64,000 bases of DNA. Source: Hymenobacter negativus. Lineage in GTDB: Bacteria > Bacteroidota > Bacteroidia > Cytophagales > Hymenobacteraceae. The position numbers and the translations under genes were made by a program. The DNA is taken from positions 213,710-277,709 of the forward strand of contig NZ_JAGETZ010000009.1 in NCBI RefSeq assembly GCF_017571495.1, in the 5' to 3' direction. Below the pieces are notes generated by a model. It was not told where the DNA came from. It ran no database searches and was given only the letters and a program-made list of their open reading frames with translations. This document shows, in pieces, positions 16,443 through 23,512 of the stretch. The stretch's first letter is position 1. Each line of letters starts with the position of its first letter.

Positions 16443-16925
16443 ATGAATAAAAACCAGATAATGAAGAAAGGTAGCGCCTTATTGCTTGTGGCGCTGAGCG
16501 TGTGGAGCTGCGAAACCACCCGGCTGAAAACCCCGCCCACCTACGGCGGTGCAGTTTCCGAAGGCCTGCACGAAAAAGGCGCCAGCGCCGTGCTGCCCTT
16601 CCTCATTCAGGAAACCAGCACCGACGCTTCCTATGGCTTTACGGAAACCAACCCCGTGCGAGTTGGCGGCGGCAAGGAAGCTGGCGTCCGCAACCAGCAG
16701 CGCTACCTCAACGCCCTGCTCGGTCCCCAGGGTCAGCCCATTGAATACCAGCGCGAAGGCAGCTGCTGCGCCTTCAAAACCGAAGCGGGTGGCATCGGCA
16801 ACGAAGGCCAGCTCGACGTGTACACCATCACCTGGAAAGGCCGCAAAGAGCCGCTGAAACTCTACCTCAACATGTACGAGGAAGGGGAGCTGGCTGCCCC
16901 GTCCGGCCTGACAGCCGCCCGCTAA
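16443..16925 (+). CDS. Conserved Bacteroidota lipoprotein (often misnamed KDO-8-P synthase)
   Basis: A 160-residue protein starting MNKNQIMKKGSALLLVAL with a lipobox-like VWSC, so probably a lipoprotein; the ATG at 16461 is an alternative start. The body has the family order: ENPV-type motif (TETNPVRVGGG), RNQQRYLNALLGPQGQPI, YQREGSCCAFKT and a tail LKLYLNMYEEGEL followed by APSGL. This Bacteroidota family is frequently annotated as 2-dehydro-3-deoxyphosphooctonate aldolase, but it has no TIM-barrel and is far too short, so that name is not used. The paired cysteines in GSCC are the most conserved point. Function unknown; envelope location inferred. Confidence 0.7.
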   Translation: MNKNQIMKKGSALLLVALSVWSCETTRLKTPPTYGGAVSEGLHEKGASAVLPFLIQETSTDASYGFTETNPVRVGGGKEAGVRNQQRYLNALLGPQGQPIEYQREGSCCAFKTEAGGIGNEGQLDVYTITWKGRKEPLKLYLNMYEEGELAAPSGLTAAR

Positions 16926-16944
16926 GGAGGAAATAATAGTGTGT

Positions 16945-16980
16945 CGTTTGTCATCCTGAGTTTGCGAAAGATGACAAACG
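16945..16980. repeat. Short hairpin with TCATCCTGAG core
   Basis: Arms 16945-16955 and 16970-16980 pair perfectly over 11 bp around CTGAGTTTGCGAAA. This TCATCCTGAG...GCGAAAGATGA form is a widespread intergenic repeat type in Hymenobacter-like genomes. It may act as a weak terminator for the preceding lipoprotein gene. Confidence 0.55.
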
Positions 16981-17079
16981 GCGCGCTGCCTGGCATCCGC
17001 AACACGCAGCCTTCCAGCGCTGAGCTTCGTAAGCAAAGGCTATCCGGCCCGGGCGAAACGGCCCCGCCTGTTCCCGCGC

Positions 17080-17664
17080 ATGAAAAAGCTACTGTCGTTT
17101 CTTTCCCTGCTAACGGCCGGCTGCGGCTCGTGCGAGCAAGTCAGCCTCACCCCCGATGAGCGGGCCTGGTTTCCGACGCAGCCGGAAGGCGCCACCATCA
17201 CCTTTCGCAGCAACCGGGGCAATGCCAATACCATGACCTTGCAAAAGCAGCGCGAGTGGTACGAAAATACCGATTGCAATAAGCTGGAATCGGGCTCGTA
17301 CCAGCCCATCAACGTGCAGCGGGGCTTGAAGTCGGCCACACAATACGACCCAAAGCTGCCTTATTTCAGCGTTAGCATCAACAAAACCCGGCCCGACCGG
17401 CCCGGCCGGCTCGTGTTCAGCATTTCCGGTCTGGAATATCCGCTGCCGTCCGGGCAGAAAATCGGTCCCACCGACGTGCTGGTACAGGAGCCCTGCAAGC
17501 TGACTACTGGCAAATCGTACCCGGCCGCCTATGTTTTTCGCGACGGCCAAAATGCCAGGAATTACGGCACCGGCCGCTTGCGGGCCTTTCACTGGGACAA
17601 GCAGGACGGCCTGATTCGCTACGAGCTGGCCGACGGCGAAGTGTTTGAGCGGGTGGGGAATTAG
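17080..17664 (+). CDS. Hypothetical lipoprotein
   Basis: A 194-residue protein starting MKKLLSFLSLLTAGC, a clean type II signal with lipobox LTAGC at residues 11-15. The mature part begins GSCEQVSLTPDERAWF and shows beta-rich segments (ATITFRSNRGNANTMTL, RPGRLVFSISGLEYPLP). It contains several cysteines (including TDCNKL and QEPCKL) that could form disulfides. No known domain recognised. It ends with a segment that reads as a short report of a value (DGLIRYELADGEVFERV), common to lipoproteins of this phylum. It lies between two unrelated genes on the same strand, with about 150 bp upstream carrying a hairpin repeat. Confidence 0.7.
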   Translation: MKKLLSFLSLLTAGCGSCEQVSLTPDERAWFPTQPEGATITFRSNRGNANTMTLQKQREWYENTDCNKLESGSYQPINVQRGLKSATQYDPKLPYFSVSINKTRPDRPGRLVFSISGLEYPLPSGQKIGPTDVLVQEPCKLTTGKSYPAAYVFRDGQNARNYGTGRLRAFHWDKQDGLIRYELADGEVFERVGN

Positions 17665-17852
17665 GGCGGTTCCGGTCCGACGGCGCTGCCGTCCGCCCGG
17701 TTGTTGTAAGAACGTGCTGCCCTGGCTGTCCAAACAGCGCGCGGCTACTTCTCGAATCGGGCCCATAACGGCTGGTCGGATGGTTGCGACTTCGGACGGT
17801 GCAAAATCCCTCTATCGGCGGTACTTTTAATCTTGTTCTACCGCTGAAACTT

Positions 17853-20800
17853 ATGCCTGCCCGCTATTTCCCACGCCTCGCGGCCCTCGCCACCGATGCC
17901 ACGGCCACACCCGCCGACCAGCTCCCGCGTCTGCGCAAGCTGCTCGAAGCCGTGCTGCGCGACGAATACAAGCGCCGGGGCGTGAGCTTCGGCAACCTCA
18001 GCCAAGCCATCGGCTTCGTAGCCTACGAGCACGAGCTCACGGGCCGCCTGCGCCACCAGTTGCAAGCCCTGCGCCTGAGCGCCAACCTGGTACTGCACGA
18101 AAGCTACCCCGGTACCGTGGCCGAAGTCGCGTCCGGTTTCAGCGCCGTGGTCGAGTTGATTGAGCAGCTGACCGGCGTGCTCTACGACGGCCCCGCACTG
18201 CAATTACCGCCCGATGCGGGCCTGGAAGAAAACGAGCAACAGGCTTTCGAAGCGGCGCTGGCTGCTGCGGCTCCGCTGCCGCCCGCTACCCCGCTGGAAG
18301 CCTGGCGCGTGCACGTACTGGCCACCAACCTGGCCACCGGCGAGCTGACCGTGGAAATGGACAAGCCTGCCGATGGCCGCCCCGCTGGCCCGTTTGAACT
18401 GCTGCTGCCCGAAGCCTACGCCAGTCTGCTGCCCACGGCGGCCGTGCTGCACCCCACACTGCACCTCATCGGCCCGGTATTGCTGTCCGACGGCCGCGTA
18501 AAACCGCGCCGCGTGGTGCTGGAGCCCGATTACCTTATCAACGTCACCACCGTGGCCGAGTGTGCCCAGAAGGACGGCACCATCCCCGAATGGGCCCTCA
18601 TCAGCGCCTTCCTCCCCGATGAAGCCTCGCGCCCCCTGGTGCTCGGAAACCTGGTAAACATGCTGCTGGATGAGGAAGTGAGTCACGCGGCCCGAAATGA
18701 AGAACTACGAGCTAGGAGCGATGACTCGAAAATGAAGGAGCGCATGGCCTCCCTGGCAAACCTCCTGGAAGGCAGCCGTCCCAGCCAGGGCTTTGCCAAA
18801 AGTGCAGTAGATGCCGCAAGCAATTCGTTTGACTCTCCCTCGCCTTGGGAAAGGGGGGGCGGGGGCGAGGTTTCGTTGAACAGTACTGCCGGCACCACGG
18901 ACTTCGACCTTGAGCACTTCCTGCACAAGCGCCTGTTCCGCCTCGCGCCGCTTTCCCTCAGTACCCTGCCCGAGTTCCAGACGCGCACCGGGGTGCCCGA
19001 GCTGTTCAACGACTTGCGCCGCCACCACCGTACCCTGCGCGACACGCAGCTGCGCGGTTTCGTGGCCGATAGCCGCACGGGCTACCAGCAGCAGCGCCTG
19101 CGCGTGGCCGACTGCTTCCTCGAACCCACCTTCCTCTCGGCCACCTACGGCCTGCAGGGCCGCCTCGACCTGCTGCACGAAAGTAATACCGGTTACGACC
19201 TTATCGAGCTGAAAAGCTCCAAGTCGGTGCCCGGCGGCCCGCCCTGGACCAACCACACCGCGCAGGCTCAGCTCTATCGTTTGCTGCTCGAATCTGTATT
19301 CGGGGCCGACGGGGAAACCGCCGGCCGGGGCCGCACCAGCATCCTATACTCCAACGCCACCGACGGCCAGAGCGCCGTGCGCCGCGTCGACCAAGACCAG
19401 GCCCTGATTGACCGCCTGCTCAATGCGCGCAACCAGCTGGTTGGCGTGGAGCTGCAGCTGGCCCGCGCCACTGGCCCCCGCCAGACGCGGCAGCTGCTCG
19501 CGCCCGTCATCAAGCCGGATTTAGCGGGCCTGCCCAGCTTCGGCCGCGACAAAGCCCAGCACGTTGCTAACGCCTGGGCCGCCGCCGACCTTGTGGAGCG
19601 GGCTTACTGCCTGGAGTTGATTCGCTTTTCGGCCCGCGAAATGCGCCTCACCCTGCTCGGCGACGAAGCCCGGCCCGGCGATGCCGGCGGCCAGGCAGGC
19701 CTCTGGCTGCTGCCTCAGGCCCGCAAGCACCAGAATTTCAGTCTGCTCGATGAATTGGAGTTGATTGAAGACCAGAGCAATGCCGACGATGACGCCCGCG
19801 ATGGCCTCGGTCCGCACCTGGTGTTTCAGCGCCCGGCCGGTGGGCGCGAAGTAAACTTCCGGGCTGGCGATACGCTGATTTTATATCCGCGCCGCAAGAT
19901 TGGGACACCAGTACTTGCTGCAGCCTCGGAAAGCAGAAACCCAAGCCCCGAAGTATCCAAGACCCTGAGTCCCCTCGATAGCCAAGTGGTGAAGGTGGTG
20001 CTGGCCGAAGACCTGAGCACGGATGGCCGCGTGGTGCTGTCTATTCGCAACCGGCGGCTGGCCCCGCGCTACCTGCACGGCCACTCGCACTGGGCCCTAG
20101 AGCCCGATACCTACGATACCTTCCGCCGCGAATGGGCCAGCATTTCGGCCTTCCTGAGTCTGGCGCCGGAGCGCCGCCAGCGCCTGCTGGCCCGCACCGG
20201 CCCGCGCCAGCCCGAGCCAGAGTTCTGGACGCCGGCCTCGCCGCCCGCTACCACGGCGCCCGATGTGGTGACCCGTGCCCTGGCCGCGCCCGACTGGTTT
20301 GTGCTCTGCGGCCCGCCTGGCACCGGCAAGACCCGCGCCGTGCTGCGCGAGCTGGCCGAGCGGCTGTATAAGCAAGACAAGCACACACTGCTGGCCGCCT
20401 ATACCAACCGGGCCGTGGATGAAATCTGCGAGCAACTGGTGGCGGCCGGACTGCCGTTTATTCGGGTGGGCTCACGCTTGGGCACGGCGCCGCACTACCG
20501 GCCGTACCTGCTGGATAACATGCTGCGCGACTGCCCCACACGGCAGGCCGTGCGCGACCGGCTCAAGAACTGCCCGTTCTACGTGGGCACCGTGGCCAGC
20601 CTGCTGGGCAAGCCGGAGCTGTTCACCCTCAAGCAGTTCGACCTGGCCGTAGTAGACGAGGCCAGCCAAGTGCTGGAAGCCCCCATGCTGAGCCTGCTTT
20701 CCAAAGTCAACAAGTTCATCCTCATCGGCGACCACCGCCAGCTGCCCGCCGTGGTCACGCAGGAACCCGAAGCCAGCGCCATCGCTGAAGAAGTAGCTGA

Positions 20801-21545
20801 ATTGCTGCAGCAGGAACTGGGCCTGAGTAATATGCGCAATTCCTACTTTGAGCGCCTGTTCAAAAAGGCCGAAGCGCACTGGCCCCACGCCCACGGCACC
20901 CTCGCCGACCACTACCGCATGCACACCGAGCTGGTGGCGCTGGTCAACGACGACTTTTATAATGGCCTGCTGCGCTGCCCGTTGCCCTGGCAGCACGAGG
21001 CGCTGAACCGCGCCGCCTGGCCCGCACCCACCGATGCCCTCACGCAACAGCTGCACGACCGGCGCCTGATTTTCGTGCCCACGCGCCGCCAGCCCGAGGA
21101 CCTTTCCATGAAAGAATCGGCCCAGGAAGCCGACCTTGCAGCCCGCACGGCCGCCTATGTGCTGCAAGGCTACGGCCCCGCTTTCAACCCCGAAACCACG
21201 CTGGGCATCATTGCCAGCTACCGCAACCAAGCGGCGCTTATCCGGGCGCGGCTGGCGGCGCTGGCCGAAGAGCTGGCCCTGCCGGCCCTCACCCAGGTCA
21301 GCGTCGATACTGTGGAGCGCTACCAGGGTTCGCAGCGCGATGTCATCGTGGTGAGTTTCTGCTGCCACCACGAGCACCAGCTGGAACTGATGGTGTCGCC
21401 CAACGAGGACGGGACCGTAGACCGCAAGCTCAATGTGGCCCTCACGCGGGCTCGGCAGCAGTTGGTGCTATTGGGCAACGAGGAGATTTTGCGCCGGGCT
21501 CCGCATCACGCTGCCTTGCTGGCGCGGGTGAGCGCGGCGGAGTAG
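17853..21545 (+). CDS. Dna2-like PD-(D/E)XK nuclease and SF1 helicase fusion
   Basis: A 1230-residue protein; the ATG at 17853 (MPARYFPRLAALATDA) is preferred over an in-frame start 23 codons upstream. An N-terminal domain of unknown type (~1-310) is followed by a nuclease core with GRLDLL (~436) and ELKSSK (~452), the PD-(D/E)XK signature seen in RecB, Cas4 and Dna2. The SF1 helicase has Walker A GPPGTGKT (~818), motif II VVDEAS (~935), GDHRQLPAV (motif III), YQGSQRDVIVVSF (~1155, motif V) and LNVALTRAR (~1192, motif VI), a UPF1/Dna2-type set. Expected activity is 5'-flap or end processing of DNA. No iron-sulfur cysteine cluster was obvious. Residues ~326-342 derive from a palindromic repeat. 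It stands alone, between the two SWIM loci. Confidence 0.85.
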   Translation: MPARYFPRLAALATDATATPADQLPRLRKLLEAVLRDEYKRRGVSFGNLSQAIGFVAYEHELTGRLRHQLQALRLSANLVLHESYPGTVAEVASGFSAVVELIEQLTGVLYDGPALQLPPDAGLEENEQQAFEAALAAAAPLPPATPLEAWRVHVLATNLATGELTVEMDKPADGRPAGPFELLLPEAYASLLPTAAVLHPTLHLIGPVLLSDGRVKPRRVVLEPDYLINVTTVAECAQKDGTIPEWALISAFLPDEASRPLVLGNLVNMLLDEEVSHAARNEELRARSDDSKMKERMASLANLLEGSRPSQGFAKSAVDAASNSFDSPSPWERGGGGEVSLNSTAGTTDFDLEHFLHKRLFRLAPLSLSTLPEFQTRTGVPELFNDLRRHHRTLRDTQLRGFVADSRTGYQQQRLRVADCFLEPTFLSATYGLQGRLDLLHESNTGYDLIELKSSKSVPGGPPWTNHTAQAQLYRLLLESVFGADGETAGRGRTSILYSNATDGQSAVRRVDQDQALIDRLLNARNQLVGVELQLARATGPRQTRQLLAPVIKPDLAGLPSFGRDKAQHVANAWAAADLVERAYCLELIRFSAREMRLTLLGDEARPGDAGGQAGLWLLPQARKHQNFSLLDELELIEDQSNADDDARDGLGPHLVFQRPAGGREVNFRAGDTLILYPRRKIGTPVLAAASESRNPSPEVSKTLSPLDSQVVKVVLAEDLSTDGRVVLSIRNRRLAPRYLHGHSHWALEPDTYDTFRREWASISAFLSLAPERRQRLLARTGPRQPEPEFWTPASPPATTAPDVVTRALAAPDWFVLCGPPGTGKTRAVLRELAERLYKQDKHTLLAAYTNRAVDEICEQLVAAGLPFIRVGSRLGTAPHYRPYLLDNMLRDCPTRQAVRDRLKNCPFYVGTVASLLGKPELFTLKQFDLAVVDEASQVLEAPMLSLLSKVNKFILIGDHRQLPAVVTQEPEASAIAEEVAELLQQELGLSNMRNSYFERLFKKAEAHWPHAHGTLADHYRMHTELVALVNDDFYNGLLRCPLPWQHEALNRAAWPAPTDALTQQLHDRRLIFVPTRRQPEDLSMKESAQEADLAARTAAYVLQGYGPAFNPETTLGIIASYRNQAALIRARLAALAEELALPALTQVSVDTVERYQGSQRDVIVVSFCCHHEHQLELMVSPNEDGTVDRKLNVALTRARQQLVLLGNEEILRRAPHHAALLARVSAAE
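18831..18880. repeat. REP-like element inside the helicase-nuclease gene
   Basis: The stretch has CCTCGCC (18839-18845) opposite GGCGAGG (18864-18870) with a G-run between, and reads in frame as PSPWERGGGGEVS. Its CCTTGGGAAAGGGGG form is typical of intergenic palindromes (compare 12313-12420). It falls in a variable linker before the nuclease domain. Confidence 0.6.
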
Positions 21546-21559
21546 CAGCGCAAAAAGCT

Positions 21560-21596
21560 GCGGGTGGGCGCTGCTTGTCAAGCAGCGCCCACCCGC
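21560..21596. terminator. 17-bp GC-rich hairpin between convergent genes
   Basis: Arms 21560-21576 and 21580-21596 are perfectly complementary with a 3-nt loop. It lies between the stops of the helicase-nuclease gene (21545) and the FKBP gene (21631). There is no T-run, as at 2020-2072. Confidence 0.6.
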
Positions 21597-21630
21597 GGCG
21601 GTTAGTCGCATGATGTGCCGTGCTACATCC

Positions 21631-22149
21631 TTACTGTATTTCCGTTACTTCTAATTTGAAGCGGATTACCGAGTTTGCCGGGATGTCCCCCGATGCATTC
21701 GGGCCATAACCGAGTGCGGAGGGAATTATCAGCATGCCTTTGTCACCTTTGTGCATGAGCGGCAGACCTTCGTCCCAACCCCGAATTACGTTGCCGCTGC
21801 CAACCACGAACGTGAATGGCACATTGCCGTGCTTTGAGGAGGCATCGAAGACCGTGCCGTCCATGAGCTGACCGGTATAAAGCACGGAGGTCCGTTTGCC
21901 CTTGGTGGCCCGGACGTTGTTCGGATTCGTGACGATGGGCACGTAGTAGAGGCCCGAGGGCTGCTTTTGCGCAGTGGTGATGGCGCTATCGGCTAGGAAT
22001 TTCTGGATAATTGCCTCGTCTTCTGCCGAATAATCCTTGAGCACGACTGGGTCTGGGTCTTTTGTGCAGGCCATGGGCAGCACGTTGGCCGAGGTCAGCA
22101 GCCCCAGAAGAACAAACCGAAATGCTGCAGCGGAAAAAGGGATTTTCAT
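21631..22149 (-). CDS. FKBP-type peptidyl-prolyl isomerase lipoprotein
   Basis: A 172-residue protein. The leader ends in PMAC, a lipobox-like site at about residue 28, followed by TKDPDPVVLKDYSAEDE. The FKBP fold runs from ~60 to the end: SVLYTGQLMDGTVFDASS, IRGWDEGLPLMHKGDKG, MLIIPSALGYGPNASGDIPANS and IRFKLEVTEI, with the aromatic and Asp residues of the active site (Y-GxxxDGxxFD, W in IRGWDEG, AYG-like LGYG). It should catalyse cis-trans isomerisation of prolyl bonds in periplasmic or outer-membrane proteins. It follows a two-domain relative in the same orientation 225 bp upstream, sharing the pre-domain helix with TTAQKQPSGLYY, so they arose by duplication. Confidence 0.9.
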   Translation of the reverse strand: MKIPFSAAAFRFVLLGLLTSANVLPMACTKDPDPVVLKDYSAEDEAIIQKFLADSAITTAQKQPSGLYYVPIVTNPNNVRATKGKRTSVLYTGQLMDGTVFDASSKHGNVPFTFVVGSGNVIRGWDEGLPLMHKGDKGMLIIPSALGYGPNASGDIPANSVIRFKLEVTEIQ

Positions 22150-22374
22150 TCGTCTTTTTTTGATGAAACTAGTGCCAGATTCGTTACTTTTTGCTCCGAC
22201 ATCCTGCAGCGCTGGTTGGTTCCGCTAAGTGAGGACGGTGTTGCAGGCTATCAAGCTGAGCTTTGTCACCCGCCCGCAGCTGCAGCAGGAGCTTATACGA
22301 CCGAAAAAGGGGAGGTTTTGTGCCTGTCACTGCGCTATCGGCACGAAATGGGGTAGCACAACTCAGCGGCGCAG

Positions 22375-23298
22375 TTATCTGACATCCACTACTTCTACTT
22401 CGAACCGCAATACCGTATTAGGCGCGATTCGGCCAGAAGTTCCCTGCGGCCCGTAGGCCAATGCCGAAGGAAGGAATAGCTCGGCCCGGTCGCCCTTGTG
22501 CATTAAGGCGATGCCTTCCTCGAAGCCCGGAATCAGCTGACCACGACCTGCGGTGAAGGTTATCGGGGTGTTGTTGTTCAGGGACGAGGCATCGAACACC
22601 GTGCCGGCCGCATCGAGAAAATGGCCGGTGTAGAGCACCGCTACCGTAGCCCCGGGAGTGACCGGAACAGCATTGGGGTTGGTGGCCACGGGCAGAAAAT
22701 AGAGTCCGGAAGGCTGCTTTTGGGCCGTATTAATGTTTTTGCTGGTCAAATAACTTGTAATCAAGTTGTCATCTACTACTGCAAAGTCCACCACCTCTAC
22801 CTCAAAGCGCACTACCGAGTTAGCCGGGATAACGCCACCGCCGGTTGATGCCCCATATGCCAGCCCCGAAGGGATTAGCAGCTCGGCTTTGTCGCCAATG
22901 TGCATAAGGGCAATGCCTTCCTCGAAGCCCGGAATCAGCTGGCCTGCACCCACGGTAAAGGTTATGGGGACGTTGTTGTGGCGGGACGAGGCATCGAACA
23001 CTGTGCCGGCTGCGTCCAGCAAATGGGCCGTGTAGAGCACTGATACCATCATACCCGCTGTTACCTGCCGGGCATTCGGATTGGTGGTAACGGGCAGAAA
23101 ATGGAGCCCGGAAGGCTGTTTCTGAGCTGTGGTAATGTTTTTACTGGTCAGGTACTGCGTAATAATGCCTTGGTCGGCAGCACTGTAGTCCTGCACCTGG
23201 GGGTCATCCTTTTTACAGGCCGTGGACAGGAGGCCCGTGGTCCCGAGCAAAATCACAAAAAGTGCCCGAAACAGACTGGTAGGAATAATAGCTTTCAT
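22375..23298 (-). CDS. Tandem FKBP-domain lipoprotein
   Basis: A 307-residue lipoprotein (lipobox LSTAC at ~24-28) containing two consecutive units of about 135 residues. Each unit has a helix with (N)TAQKQPSGLxFLPV, then an FKBP domain: VLYTAHLLDAAGTVFDASS and LIPGFEEGIALMHIGDKAE in the first, VLYTGHFLDAAGTVFDASS and LIPGFEEGIALMHKGDRAE in the second. The units are close to each other and both keep the key residues, so both may be active. The single-domain gene downstream is a related copy. A tandem arrangement could bind an extended unfolded client. Confidence 0.9.
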   Translation of the reverse strand: MKAIIPTSLFRALFVILLGTTGLLSTACKKDDPQVQDYSAADQGIITQYLTSKNITTAQKQPSGLHFLPVTTNPNARQVTAGMMVSVLYTAHLLDAAGTVFDASSRHNNVPITFTVGAGQLIPGFEEGIALMHIGDKAELLIPSGLAYGASTGGGVIPANSVVRFEVEVVDFAVVDDNLITSYLTSKNINTAQKQPSGLYFLPVATNPNAVPVTPGATVAVLYTGHFLDAAGTVFDASSLNNNTPITFTAGRGQLIPGFEEGIALMHKGDRAELFLPSALAYGPQGTSGRIAPNTVLRFEVEVVDVR

Positions 23299-23370
23299 AG
23301 GTTTTTTAGTGAAAGTAAACTGTTGCGCCCGTACATGCAGGCACTAGCGCAAAACGGCTCTAGGTGCTTA

Positions 23371-23378
23371 CAAAAGTA
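23371..23378 (-). promoter_or_regulatory. -7 element of the tandem FKBP gene
   Basis: On the minus strand this reads TACTTTTG, a TAnnTTTG match about 73 nt upstream of the ATG at 23298. No good -33 TTG was seen. Confidence 0.4.
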
Positions 23379-23512
23379 ACCGCAGCGATGCAGGATGGTC
23401 ATCCTGTGCTCAGCTTAGCACCACAATCCCTGGTTGCTATCCCATGGCTATTTAGGCTCACTTGTGACGGATACACCACAAGTGAGTCGTCTGGGTTTCG
23501 AGGACTTTCGAC

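Noticed and set aside
16443..16925. Annotation as 2-dehydro-3-deoxyphosphooctonate aldolase
   Set aside because: The name is attached to this family in databases, but the protein is a 160-residue lipoprotein without the enzyme's fold or motifs.
20472..21377. 301-codon minus-strand frame inside the helicase gene
   Set aside because: Antisense to conserved helicase motifs; composition is that of a shadow frame.
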